Assembly (NCBI RefSeq): GCF_013343215.1
Contig: NZ_CP039143.1
Location: 744,001-808,000 of the forward strand
Reading direction: 5' to 3'
Source: Acinetobacter sp. 10FS3-1
GTDB taxonomy: Bacteria; Pseudomonadota; Gammaproteobacteria; Pseudomonadales; Moraxellaceae
Length of the DNA: 64,000 nt
Notes under the pieces: model-generated
Told to the model about the DNA's origin: nothing
Seen by the model: the letters and a program-made list of their open reading frames with translations, nothing else
Databases searched by the model: none
Made by a program: the position numbers and the translations under genes
Shown here: one piece after another, positions 46,388 to 55,923 of the stretch
How positions within the stretch are numbered: position 1 is the first letter of the stretch
Layout: every line of letters begins with the position of its first letter

Positions 46388-46546
46388 ATGGTTATTACTG
46401 CTCAAAAAAACAGTAAAAATATCATAGAAGCTATTTTATGGAAGCTATGTACGGGTGCGACATGGCATGATATTCCTCAAGAGCTCTGCCCTTTGCAAAC
46501 TGCTTACAATCGATTTCATCACAGGCAAGTTAAGATACTTTTTTAA
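46388..46546 (+). pseudogene. IS5-family transposase fragment (short remnant)
   Basis: A 52-codon frame reads IIEAILWKLCTGATWHDIP and LCPLQTAYNRFHH, which matches the N-terminal DUF4096-like part of many IS5 transposases, where ILW-x-RTGAPWRDLP is common. A stop follows and the rest of the element is missing. It marks the edge of the plasmid-like part after tonB. Confidence 0.5.
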
Positions 46547-46733
46547 CTGTCATGATCCTGAGCAGATCCAAGAATACACGGAATTGGGTATTTTAGGTGT
46601 TGGTCGAATCCACAGAAATAATTCTAGTGAAGTAGAAAAAATGGCTAATGCTGTGCGCTATTTAGTACGGCCTGAAAAAGATGCGCAACATCTGCGTGTG
46701 AAATGCAAAGCCAAGATGCGTACATTTCAATGA
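46547..46733 (+). other. Short reading frame of unknown origin
   Basis: The frame contains YTELGILGVGRIHRNNSSEVEKM and ends KCKAKMRTFQ before a stop at 46731-46733 (motif given in part). I do not recognise it. It has no good start or ribosome site and may be the rest of a decayed gene joined to the IS5 fragment. Confidence 0.2.
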
Positions 46734-46838
46734 GTTGAAAATAATCTCAAATATACATTATCTAGATGAAAACGAGTTTTTTTAACTTTGCAATGCTTGC
46801 CAATCGGTGAGCCTTTGTCATTTCTAGAGGTATATATT

Positions 46839-47111
46839 ATGAGTTTAAATTGTCCTTATTGCTTATCGGATCAAGTCATTCAGGTAGTGAATCAGCAGGT
46901 GAGTGGGTCTGATTCTACAGGTCTAGCCGCATCTGCATCGTTCGCAACTATCGGTGCAACCATTTCAAAGGGTTTACCTTTGCCTGTATCACCACTGCTT
47001 GGCGGGCTTGCAGTCATTGGTGGCCTATTCAGTAGTGTGTTTGATGAGCCTAAAAAGCCGATCACGCTGACGTATTACCATTGCAACCACTGTCAGCAAA
47101 ACTTTCGTTGA
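46839..47111 (+). CDS. Small zinc-ribbon protein with glycine-rich hydrophobic middle
   Basis: The 90-residue protein starts MSLNCPYCLSDQ and ends YHCNHCQQNFR, so two CxxC pairs bracket the chain and can bind one zinc. The middle (about residues 28-65) is rich in Gly, Ala, Ile and Leu with one hydrophobic stretch LLGGLAVIGGLF. AGAGG lies upstream of the ATG. The role is not known. It lies 22 bases before the DUF932 gene, an association I would expect on Acinetobacter plasmids. Confidence 0.55.
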   Translation: MSLNCPYCLSDQVIQVVNQQVSGSDSTGLAASASFATIGATISKGLPLPVSPLLGGLAVIGGLFSSVFDEPKKPITLTYYHCNHCQQNFR

Positions 47112-47133
47112 ATCATCATAGGAGATAAGAACG

Positions 47134-47958
47134 ATGGCACATCAAATCGAACAAATCGCCTATGTTGGCGAAACCCCTTGGCATGGTCTGGGTAATCAAC
47201 TCAGTCCGAACCAACCACTCGAAGTTTGGGCACAGCAAGCTGGGATGGACTGGCGGATAGAATCCTCTAACGTCAGCTATATGGCACAGAATGAGCGTGG
47301 TCAGAGCATCATCATGCCATTTGAAGAGCAGCGTGTCTTGTATCGTTCAGATACCCATGCACCTTTATCTGTAGTCAGTCAGCGTTATCAGGAAGTTCAG
47401 CCTAAAGAGATTCTGGAGTTCTACCGGGATCTGACTGAGCAATCTGGCTTTGAGTTAGAAACCGCAGGGGTTTTGAAAGGCGGGAAGAAGTTCTGGGCTT
47501 TGGCACGTACAGGTCAAAGTTCCGCTTTAAAGTCTAAGGATGTCAGTAATGGTTATATCCTGCTGGCTACTGCGTGTGATGGCACCTTGGCAACGACAGC
47601 ACAGTTCACCAGTATCCGGGTGGTCTGTAACAACACTTTAGCTATTGCGCTACGTGGACAGAGCAGTAGTGCTGGAGTGGTGAAGGTTCCACATAGTACC
47701 AAGTTTGACGCAGAGAAAGTGAAACAGCAATTGGGTATTTCAGTGCGTGCATGGGATGAGCACATGTATGAGATGAAACAGCTCACGCAGCGTAAGGTGA
47801 GTCAACAGGAAGCCAAGGCTTACTTTGATGCCGTGTTCAATAACAGCACCATGTCAATTTCTGATCCTGAAGAAAACATCATTCAGTTCTATCGTAATGT
47901 CGCACAGCAAGTTCAGGAGAAAAAGCCTGAACCGAATGGTCGCGCCATGAATAAAGTG
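47134..47958 (+). pseudogene. DUF932 / TIGR03299-type phage-plasmid protein, 3' truncated
   Basis: About 275 residues remain. AYVGETPWHGLGNQL at the start, LYRSDTHAPLSVVSQRYQEVQPKEI and ATTAQFTSIRVVCNNTLAIAL are hallmarks of the DUF932 family found on phages and plasmids. Their function is unknown. An IS481 element cuts the gene at 47959; the normal end (usually ~50-100 residues more) is absent on the far side. A GGAGAT lies 7-12 bases before the start. Confidence 0.75.
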
Positions 47959-48981
47959 TGTGATTCATAGAGATCGTTTCAATTTAGCGATCTCTAAATC
48001 CATCTTGTAATTGGCATGTTGAATCCGTTCATTGGATGGGTTGTATTGCTTCTGGACCTCATCAGAGAAAGGGGTTTCTTCACATAATTCAAAGTACCTT
48101 TCCATCGGTGTTTTACCTTTCAAAGCTGAATGTGGTCTCATCCAGTTATAGTATAGTAATGCTGCCATTCGGCTAGCTTGTCTTGAATATCTTCAGAATT
48201 AATATCGACAGTAGCGTAGAACTCAGATTTATCAGTCTTTTGAGAGCGCTCTACCTTGCCATTCAAATGAGGTGAACCTGGTTTATTTGGCCTAAATTTG
48301 ATTCCATGCTGCATCAATTTTTTCTGTACTTTTTCAGCAAAAAATTCCCGCCCTCGATCGGTCTGTATTCGCTGTATGGGAAAAGGCATTTCTTCAATTA
48401 CGCAGTCTAAAAAGTCGAGCGTATTCGCTGCTGTTCGGCGTTTATATATCCTTAAAACGCGATATCGTGTGCAGTCATCGATAGATGTGTACTGATATAG
48501 CCCAGGACCCAATTTACAAGTATCCATTTGAATCCTATCGCCTGGTAATGGGCGTTCATAACGAATGAAATCTACTTTACGACGGAATTTTTTAATCGGT
48601 TTGACTTGATGGGTGGATAGTACTTTATGGATAGTCGCTAAGGACAACGAGACTCCGTGCAGCCTCATCAATTCTGTTTGCAAACGTCGAGCACCCAGAT
48701 TTCTAGCCGAGCGCATTTCCAATATTAAGGCTTCTAGCTCAGCATTGATTTTAGTATTTGGAGATTTTAATGGGCGTTTACTCTGACTATTTAATCCATC
48801 AATACCTTGCTCAGAATATCGTTTCCACCACTTGCGTAATGTTGGTCTAGAAATGCCACATCTCCGACAGACTAGGCCAGCATCATTGGTCTCTTCAAAT
48901 AATTTAACCCATACGAGTCTTTGTTGAATTTCTCTGTTCATAGACACCAATTATATTGAAATGATGTCTATGAATCACACA
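47959..48981 (-). mobile_element. IS481-family insertion sequence (1023 bp), frameshifted
   Basis: The ends TGTGATTCATAGA (left) and the complement on the right are inverted repeats. The left flank is the DUF932 gene, while the right flank is the second codon region of an IS17-like transposase (copy C). No target duplication joins the two flanks, so a deletion or recombination has occurred since insertion. Confidence 0.85.
47965..48950 (-). pseudogene. IS481-family transposase, broken by a 5-bp duplication
   Basis: The main frame (48138-48950) has an HTH (CRRCGISRPTLRKWWKRY) and an rve core with IQMDTCKLG (Asp), RIQTDRGREFF (Asp) and GKVERSQKTDKSEFY (Glu). A tandem repeat of TAGTA at 48149-48158 (plus strand) shifts the frame after AEWQHYY. 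Removing one unit joins it to the C-terminal frame (YNWMRPHSALKGKTP, 47965-48168) and gives a full-length protein. The catalytic triad lies before the break; loss of the ~60-residue C-terminus probably inactivates it. Confidence 0.8.
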
Positions 48982-49962
48982 TAAACATACTGCTAAAACT
49001 TATCGTACAACCAACTGGTCTTCCTATAATCGCGCTCTCATTAATCGGGGCAACATTTCCATTTGGTTTGATCCAAACACTCAGTGGTATGCACAACTAC
49101 AAGACAAGCAAGGTCGAAATCAAACTTACTCCGATAAGGCTATTCAATGCTGTTTAATGATCAAATCTTTATTTAGACTCTCTTTACGCATGGTCACAGG
49201 TTTTGTTCAAAGTCTGATTAAACTTTGTGGATTAAATTGGACCGCACCAGATTACAGTACGCTTTGTCGAAGACAAAAACATATTAATATTGCGATTAGC
49301 TATCAAAAAAGTAGTGATGGGCTACATCTACTCGTCGACTCAACTGGCTTAAAGTTTCTAGGTGAAGGTGAGTGGAAACGTAAGAAACATGGACCTGAAT
49401 ATCGTCGCCAATGGCGTAAGCTTCATATTGGCATCGATGCTGAAACCTTGCAAATACGTGCAGTACAGCTTACTACAAATAATGTGAGCGATTCGCAAGT
49501 ACTCGGTGATTTACTTGCTCAAATTCCCTTAGATGAACGAATTGATTCGGTCTATACCGATGGTGCTTATGACACGAAGCACTGCAGACAAGTCATTCTA
49601 GATCGAGATGCACATGCGGTCATTCCGCCAAGAAAAAATGCAAAACCATGGAAAGATCAGAAATTGAGATCTTTAGAGCGGAATGAGTTACTGAAAACAG
49701 TTAAACGTTTAGGAAGAACGCTTTGGAAAAAATGGTCTGGTTATCATCGTCGAAGTTTAGTTGAAACCAAGATGCATTGCATCAAACTATTAGGTGATAA
49801 ATTAACAGCAAGGAGTTTTTCTAGTCAGGTGAATGAGATTCATGCACGCATAGCCGTATTGAACAAATTTACAGAATTAGGTCGTCCTCATACCCAAGTT
49901 GTCACTTGAATTCTGTTCAAATGAGCAGAGTGTTGTCTTTTAAATCTTTGTGCAACAAAGCC
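48982..49962 (+). mobile_element. IS17-like element, copy C, missing its left end
   Basis: Copy C is on the plus strand, opposite to copy A. Its right terminal repeat (ending 49962) is intact. The left ~60 bases, with the repeat, promoter and start codon, are absent: the sequence begins at the AAACAT of codons 3-4, directly after the IS481 end. It cannot move by itself. Confidence 0.85.
48983..49909 (+). pseudogene. IS17-like transposase, copy C, without start codon
   Basis: From KHTAKTYR to the end FTELGRPHTQVVT the frame is intact and agrees with copy A, with all three catalytic acids. Only the first two codons and the upstream region are lost. An internal ATG at 49157 could only give a shortened protein. 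Confidence 0.8.
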
Positions 49963-50225
49963 GTTTTGAACCCCTTGTAAAATTAAAAAATACCCAATCT
50001 GAAGTGTTTCTAGGTTTAATTTCCTCAAAAAATGAATATCTAGAAAGTGAAGCAGAAATTTCGAAACGTATCACTAAAGCGACTCAATTTTTACCCATTG
50101 AGCAACTTGGACTGTGTTTGCAAAGTGGCTTTGCTTCCACTGAAGAAGGCAACCAGCTGTCTTATGATACACAGTGGGCGAAAATTAAATTAATGAATCA
50201 AGTTGCCAAAAAGTTCTGGCCTTAA
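49963..50225 (+). pseudogene. Cobalamin-independent methionine synthase (MetE C-terminal type), 3' remnant
   Basis: The remnant encodes the last ~86 residues of a MetE/UROD-superfamily methyltransferase: EVFLGLISSKNEYLES, ISKRITKATQF, and LGLCLQSGFAST near the zinc Cys. The usual motif there is L-x-P-x-CGF, and here Cys of CGF is replaced by SGF (LQSGF), so even the kept metal site is odd. The 5' part has been replaced by IS17-like copy C. It lies upstream of an MTHFR-like gene, which suggests a former methionine operon. Confidence 0.65.
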
Positions 50226-50326
50226 TTTGATTATAGGTATCTTGTCGAAGTGATGAGTAAACGCAGGTGTGCACTGAAATTATTCTTAACTGTACCTACT
50301 TTATTCATCCTTTTGTATGGTATTTA

Positions 50327-51306
50327 ACCTGAGTTCGATATAAAAAAGAGTATAAAAAAAAGCCTTGTATTTGTAACATATTGGTTATCAAGACAAAATG
50401 TTATAAAACAAGGCTTTTCAATGGATCATATTACCGAATTATTTTGTATTTTGGATGATTTCTGCAAAAAATTTAATAAATCTTTAGAGAAAGCTTTAAT
50501 TTCTGATCAAAAATCCAGGCTAAAAAAGTCAGCTTTAAGCTTGTCTGAAGCAATGACCATTGTCATTTTATTTCATCAATCCGGGTTTAGATTCTTCAAA
50601 TATTTTTATTGCCAAATGATCGTTCCATTCTGGAAATCTGCTTTTCCTAAACTGCTTAGCTACAACCGATTTATTGAAATTATGCCCCGTTGTTTGCAGG
50701 CTCTGAGTAGTTTCTTCCATCAAGTAAAAGGAAAAGATACGGGAATCAGTATCATTGACTCCACTAAATTGGTAGTTTGCCATAATCTTCGGATTAAAAG
50801 GCATCGTGTATTTAAAGGTTTGGCAGGTCGTGGAAAAAGTAGTACGGGGTGGTTTTATGGTTTTAAATTACATTTGGTTATCAATAATTTAGGTGAAATA
50901 ATTAACCTCAAACTGACATCAGGAAATGTTCATGATGTTGCTATATTAGATTCTTTAACTCAAGAATTAAAAGGGATCCTACTCGGAGACAAAGGCTATT
51001 TGAGCAAAGCAAAAGCCGAAGTTTTAGCAGCAAGAGGACTGAAAATATTGACCCCATCACGTCGGAATATGAAAAACAAACCTATCCAAACAGAAGAAGA
51101 AAAACAATTGCTTTGCAGAAGAGGATTAATAGAGACAGTGAATGATCAATTAAAAAATTTACATCAACTTGAACATTCACGTCATCGTTCGGTAAATAAC
51201 TTCATGGTGAATATCATGGCTGCTGTAGTGGCTTATTGTTTGAATCCCAATAAGCCAACTTTCCAAAATATGTTAAAAGGCTAAGTGGATTTCATCGAAC
51301 TCAGGT
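50327..51306 (+). mobile_element. IS982-family insertion sequence, copy 2 (980 bp)
   Basis: It has the same ends and length as copy 1 at 5049-6028. A 6-bp target duplication TATTTA flanks it (50321-50326 and 51307-51312). Because each copy has its own duplication, they arose by separate insertions. Confidence 0.92.
50421..51284 (+). CDS. IS982-family transposase, copy 2
   Basis: The 287-residue protein is identical to that of copy 1, with the DDE residues in SIIDSTKLVV, LLGDKGYLSK and RGLIETVNDQ. It appears intact. Confidence 0.92.
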   Translation: MDHITELFCILDDFCKKFNKSLEKALISDQKSRLKKSALSLSEAMTIVILFHQSGFRFFKYFYCQMIVPFWKSAFPKLLSYNRFIEIMPRCLQALSSFFHQVKGKDTGISIIDSTKLVVCHNLRIKRHRVFKGLAGRGKSSTGWFYGFKLHLVINNLGEIINLKLTSGNVHDVAILDSLTQELKGILLGDKGYLSKAKAEVLAARGLKILTPSRRNMKNKPIQTEEEKQLLCRRGLIETVNDQLKNLHQLEHSRHRSVNNFMVNIMAAVVAYCLNPNKPTFQNMLKG

Positions 51307-51369
51307 TATTTAAATTAATCACCAAGTTTGAAATTTTTAAGTCGGTTATTCGTTGGTCTGAGAGTAAAT

Positions 51370-51666
51370 ATGTTAAAGGATAAAGAGTTTATTGGTCGTG
51401 TATGTCGAATGATACATAGCAATAACCCAATTGATTTTAGTGTGTTCAAGGTAATACGTTCGAAAGAGAATTCGATTCTAGGTTTTGAGATAGCTAGAAA
51501 AAATACTAATGATGAGCAATCTGAAATTGTTCTAAAGGATGAGTTGAGATTTCAGGATCATTATACTTGGATCAGTGGTTCTGACTTGATTATTCAATTA
51601 CTTGAGCAAAAAATTAACACGCTACGCCGTCAAGTGAAGATCAGCTCATCCCAAAGGAAAAAATAG
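51370..51666 (+). CDS. Hypothetical protein
   Basis: The 98-residue protein (MLKDKEFIGRVCRMIHSNN at the start) is not recognised. It is mixed polar, has no signal or membrane helix, and ends with a basic Lys/Arg-rich tail (RRQVKISSSQRKK). A GAGAG about 8 bases upstream may serve as a ribosome site. It lies between IS982 copy 2 and the MTHFR-like gene; a role in methionine metabolism is only a guess from position. Confidence 0.45.
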   Translation: MLKDKEFIGRVCRMIHSNNPIDFSVFKVIRSKENSILGFEIARKNTNDEQSEIVLKDELRFQDHYTWISGSDLIIQLLEQKINTLRRQVKISSSQRKK

Positions 51667-51771
51667 AATTTTGGTTGAGTTCATCAGAATATCTTTAAAT
51701 GGGCTAGGTAGCGATAGGCCTTTAAGCCATTGAGCGTTTTTTAATCAATGATGTTGGATAGATCAAGGCAC

Positions 51772-53163
51772 ATGCTTAATTTTTCACAATACCTATCTAA
51801 AAATCAATTCTGTATTTTGTTGGAATATTTAACGACATCTCAAGATACTGCTGTGCCACAGTCTTTGGCAGGATATCCTGTAGTGACGACATTGGCAGAT
51901 CGTGTGCATGCAGATGATGACCTTGCACCACTTGAAGTAGCCAAGTCATTCCCATCACACATTGAAAAGCTGCTGCATTATTCAGGAAAAGGGCGAGATA
52001 TCCAAGATTTTGAGATGTTTCTTCAACGAGCCCAGAAAGCGAATATTCAAAATTTGTTATTACTCACTGGAGATAAACTGAAAAACCATAGTGATGGGTG
52101 TGATGGTAGTTCTCGTACACGCTATTTAGAGTCAGTTAATGCTGTTATGGTTGCTAATAAGCATGGAGGTTTTCATATTGGTGTCGCCTTTAACCCGTTT
52201 AAATATGCAGAAGCTGAACGTGACGCACAGTATCTAAAACTGCATAAAAAACTCAAAGCCGGTGCAGGCTTTATCATTACTCAATTAGGTTATGACATAG
52301 ATGCTTTAAAACAGGCAAAGGCATTTTTAAAGCATCACCATTATCCTCAAAAAATGCTGGTTTGTGTCATGCCACTCAGTTTTGCACGTGCCAATTTTAT
52401 GCTGAAAAATAAAGTGGCTGGAATTGTGATTACACCACATATGTTGCAAGTCTTATCTGAAGAAAAACAAGCAGGATTACAAGAAAATGCCTATAAACGC
52501 TGTGCTTTACAAATTTTAATCTGTAAACAGCTTGGATTTGCAGGAGTACATTTATCAGCCTGTCATAAGCCTGAAGAGCAGATACTTTTGGAAAGCTATA
52601 TAGAACAATATCAGCATCTGGATTTGGAGGCACTTGAAGATATCTGGAATTCACTATGGCAAGTGAAGACTGGAAAAGAATTTGTACCGGAATTACCGTA
52701 TTATTCACGTCAACCGACATCCACTCAGCTGATTAAATATCAACACCTGCATTTCATGCATGAGACGTTGTTTGAATCTAAAATTGCTAAGGGGATTGGA
52801 GGTTTTATTTTTAAAGCTTCATTTTGGGAAAATAAGTCTGTAGCAAAAGCATTACTGCAAACTGAATTTATCAGTAAGCATGGTGTCGTGGGCTGTGAAA
52901 GCTGTGGACAGTGTCGATTAGCGGATACACTTTATATTTGTCCTGAAACTTGCCCAAAAGGCTTGGCCAATGGTCCTTGTGGAGGAACCTGTTTAGATCG
53001 TTGTGAATTTGGTGATCGGGAGTGTATTCACTCGGTGAAAGCGCGACTTGCCAAGGCAATAGGGCAAACAGAGCTTTTAAAACAACAACTGATTCCAACT
53101 GTACCCATTGAAGTGCGTGGAACCAGTTCTTGGAAAAATTGGTACTTGGCAACAGAGGCTTAA
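51772..53163 (+). CDS. Methylenetetrahydrofolate reductase-like protein with C-terminal zinc/Fe-S-type domain
   Basis: The 463-residue protein has an N-terminal MetF-like barrel ([61 protein letters not shown]). A C-terminal MTHFR_C (PF12225-like) module has many Cys: [40 protein letters not shown]. In known families this C-terminal part is linked to MetV or MTHFR complexes. It probably acts on folate C1 units. ATG at 51772 follows AAGG; ATGs at 51748 and 51751 are in frame. Its end overlaps convergent queH by 4 bases. Confidence 0.78.
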   Translation: MLNFSQYLSKNQFCILLEYLTTSQDTAVPQSLAGYPVVTTLADRVHADDDLAPLEVAKSFPSHIEKLLHYSGKGRDIQDFEMFLQRAQKANIQNLLLLTGDKLKNHSDGCDGSSRTRYLESVNAVMVANKHGGFHIGVAFNPFKYAEAERDAQYLKLHKKLKAGAGFIITQLGYDIDALKQAKAFLKHHHYPQKMLVCVMPLSFARANFMLKNKVAGIVITPHMLQVLSEEKQAGLQENAYKRCALQILICKQLGFAGVHLSACHKPEEQILLESYIEQYQHLDLEALEDIWNSLWQVKTGKEFVPELPYYSRQPTSTQLIKYQHLHFMHETLFESKIAKGIGGFIFKASFWENKSVAKALLQTEFISKHGVVGCESCGQCRLADTLYICPETCPKGLANGPCGGTCLDRCEFGDRECIHSVKARLAKAIGQTELLKQQLIPTVPIEVRGTSSWKNWYLATEA

Positions 53164-53828
53164 GTCTCGTCATCCATTGCATTTGAATAGAATTTTACAC
53201 CGAGTTTGATGCGATCACGTCCTTGGCTCATACGCCAGCGATTGGTATCACGCAAGGAATACACACAACCACAATATTCTTGTTGATAGAACTCTTCTTT
53301 TTTACTGATTTCAAGCATACGAACAGCACCGCCATTTTTACGCCAGTTGTAATCCCAATAGGATATTCCGTCATAATGTGAAGCAGAGCGATGACCACAG
53401 TCATTAATTTGCTTCATATCTTTCCAACGGGAAATGCCAAGTGAGCTACTGATGAGGCTAAAACCATTTTCGGCGGCATACAGGGCTGTACGTTCAAAAC
53501 GCATATCAAAACACATGGTACATCGAATGCCTTTTTCAGGCTCATTTTCCATACCTTTCGCACGTGCAAACCAATTATCTGTGTCGTAATCGCAGTCAAT
53601 AAACGGAATATTATGCTTTTCCGCAAAGCGAATATTTTCTTCTTTACGGATAATATATTCCTTAATAGGATGAATGTTTGGGTTATAGAAAAAGATTGAA
53701 AAGTCGATACCTGATTCAATCAAGGTTTCCATCACTTCACCTGAGCACGGCGCACAGCAGGAGTGAAGCAGGAGTTTGTCATGACCTTCTGGGAGAGTCA
53801 GTTTTTGACGTTCAAGTTTATTTGACAT
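53160..53828 (-). CDS. queH: Epoxyqueuosine reductase QueH
   Basis: The 222-residue enzyme reduces epoxyqueuosine to queuosine in tRNA anticodons. The Cys ligands and motifs are clear: [11 protein letters not shown] (Cys24, Cys25, Cys28), [30 protein letters not shown] and [10 protein letters not shown]. QueH is a non-orthologous replacement for QueG. It is alone on the minus strand, convergent with the MTHFR-like gene. Confidence 0.92.
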   Translation of the reverse strand: MSNKLERQKLTLPEGHDKLLLHSCCAPCSGEVMETLIESGIDFSIFFYNPNIHPIKEYIIRKEENIRFAEKHNIPFIDCDYDTDNWFARAKGMENEPEKGIRCTMCFDMRFERTALYAAENGFSLISSSLGISRWKDMKQINDCGHRSASHYDGISYWDYNWRKNGGAVRMLEISKKEEFYQQEYCGCVYSLRDTNRWRMSQGRDRIKLGVKFYSNAMDDET

Positions 53829-54270
53829 GGAAATAGGGCTTAAATCTAAACCCTACATCTTAACAATCTAATCTCATGGTTAAGGTGATTTTTGCTCATG
53901 TTTAAATGAGTGATCTTCAGGATGTAAGTTGTGAATTAAATTCATCTTTTGGTGAGGAAATATCGTTTTACTCATGTATTGGTGTGGGTATAAATTGCAC
54001 TGGTGAAATATGATTAGAGCTTAAACAAATCAATTGAATGAAGCCAAATTTTAAAATTGAAGGCTGAGCTATTTTTTCTTTGGAAAAGCTAAAAATAGCT
54101 CATTAATTTGAATACTTAAATTTCGCTAAAAGTCATAAAAAAATTGAATCGGGTTCTAAACATATTTTGTTCAGTGTATATCTAAGCCGTCATCATTTTT
54201 TTGTACAAATATAAATGAGAGCCGACTTATTTATATCTTTTGATTTTTTATCGAATGATGATGGTCTTTC
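53829..54270. other. Intergenic region upstream of the MFS transporter
   Basis: No gene or RNA is visible in these 442 bases. The region is A+T-rich and lies between two divergent genes, so it must hold promoters for queH and the transporter. I could not place a MetR or other operator with confidence. Confidence 0.5.
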
Positions 54271-55572
54271 ATGGAATATGTAGAACACAACACCTCCACG
54301 GTCAATCCAAATTCTAAAACACGTGTTTTATTTGCGAGTCTGGTAGGTACAACAATTGAATTTTTCGACTTTTATATTTATGCCACGGCTGCTGTACTGG
54401 TTTTCCCGCATTTATTTTTCCCTGAAAGTAGTGGTAGTGCCGCATTACTGCAATCTTTAGCCACTTTTTCAATTGCATTTATCGCACGTCCAATTGGCGC
54501 TATTATTTTTGGACATCTTGGTGATCGAATTGGCCGTAAAGCCACACTCGTTTCTGCATTGCTATTAATGGGGATTTCTACAGTTTGCATCGGACTATTA
54601 CCGACCCATGCACAAATTGGTGTGGCTGCACCCATCTTGTTAGCATTGTGTCGTTTAGGGCAAGGGCTTGGTTTGAGTGGCGAGTGGAGTGGTGCGGTAT
54701 TATTCGCCACAGAAAATGCACCAAAGGGTAAACGTGCATGGTATGGCATGTTCCCACAGCTCGGTTCTCCAATTGGTTTTATTCTTGCGGCAAGCTCATT
54801 TTTATTATTAGGTGCATTTTTATCAGATGAAGCCTTTATGCAATGGGGCTGGCGAATTCCGTTTATTGCAAGTGCATTGCTAGTATTCGTTGGCTTATAT
54901 ATTCGATTAAAACTACACGAATCTCCAGCTTTTCAAAATGTTTTAAACAAGCAATCAGCAGTTAAAGTACCTTTGAAGGATGTGCTCACCAAACATATTA
55001 GAAAAGTGGTATTGGGTATGTTGGCGACAGTATGTACCTTGGTTGTATTTTATTTGATGACGATATTTGCATTGAATTGGGGGACAACCGCATTAGGGTA
55101 TAGTCGAGATACTTTTTTAAAAATCCAACTGATTGCAACAGTGTGTTTTGGTCTGTGTATTCCTATCTCTGCATTATCCGCTGAGAAGTTTGGTAGAAAA
55201 ATAACATCCATTGCCATTTGTATTCTGACCATGATCTTTGGATTGTTCTTCTCAACATTTTTTGTTGCTGATAACGTATTATCAGTATTGGTGTTCCTGT
55301 GCCTTGGTTTAAGTATTATGGGCTTAACTTATGGACCACTTGGGACCATTTTGTCTGAAATTTTCCCTGTTTCAGTTCGATATACAGGAACAGCCTTGTC
55401 TTATAATTTTGGTAGTATTTTAGGCGCATCATTTGCCCCTTTGATTGCAACTCAATTGGCTCAAAATTATGGTTTGCATGCTGTGGGATATTATTTATCT
55501 ATCGCGGCAGGTGTTTCTCTATGTGCTTTCATGTGTATTCGTGAAACAAAAAATGAAAACATTATGAGCTGA
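54271..55572 (+). CDS. MFS transporter of the metabolite:H+ symporter (MHS) family
   Basis: The 433-residue protein has 12 predicted helices and the MHS N-terminus (VGTTIEFFDFYIYATAAVLVF), then the GHLGDRIGRK loop between helices 2 and 3 and FGGEWSGA-like LSGEWSGAVL in helix 4. Members take up dicarboxylates, betaine or aromatic acids. Here the position before the methionine genes suggests a sulfur or methionine-precursor substrate, which is inferred. It probably has its own terminator (55602-55639). Confidence 0.87.
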   Translation: MEYVEHNTSTVNPNSKTRVLFASLVGTTIEFFDFYIYATAAVLVFPHLFFPESSGSAALLQSLATFSIAFIARPIGAIIFGHLGDRIGRKATLVSALLLMGISTVCIGLLPTHAQIGVAAPILLALCRLGQGLGLSGEWSGAVLFATENAPKGKRAWYGMFPQLGSPIGFILAASSFLLLGAFLSDEAFMQWGWRIPFIASALLVFVGLYIRLKLHESPAFQNVLNKQSAVKVPLKDVLTKHIRKVVLGMLATVCTLVVFYLMTIFALNWGTTALGYSRDTFLKIQLIATVCFGLCIPISALSAEKFGRKITSIAICILTMIFGLFFSTFFVADNVLSVLVFLCLGLSIMGLTYGPLGTILSEIFPVSVRYTGTALSYNFGSILGASFAPLIATQLAQNYGLHAVGYYLSIAAGVSLCAFMCIRETKNENIMS

Positions 55573-55601
55573 TTGTTTTATTGCACATGATGCTCAATTT
55601 C

Positions 55602-55639
55602 GGGCTTATTCAATCGTATATTTTAAAATGAATAAGCCC
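55602..55639 (+). terminator. Hairpin after the MHS transporter gene
   Basis: GGGCTTATTCA (55602-55612) pairs perfectly with TGAATAAGCCC (55629-55639) around a 16-base loop. The T-run is lacking on the plus strand. The rest of the gap (55640-55923) shows no gene, and its end should hold the mesX promoter. Confidence 0.5.
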
Positions 55640-55923
55640 ACAACTCAGATACACCTTATCCCAACTCGTTTTCTCATCATTAAATGTTCATCATTGTATC
55701 GATATACAGATGCATTCGATTTCTATTTAATACGTGTCCAACACTTGATCTTTCAATATGGATATTTGATGAGGCGATCTCATCCATTGCATGTTAAAAA
55801 CACCAACATGAGATTTACTCATCTCATCCTGAATTTATATCGTTTTACTCATTTTATGATTCACGTTTAAATAAAGCCATTCAGAAATTTAGATTTTGTA
55901 AAATTTTTTAGGTGGCAATCTCC

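Noticed and set aside
55628..55870. 80-codon frame before mesX
   Set aside because: It starts inside a perfect hairpin, has odd composition and no ribosome site; probably chance in the promoter gap.
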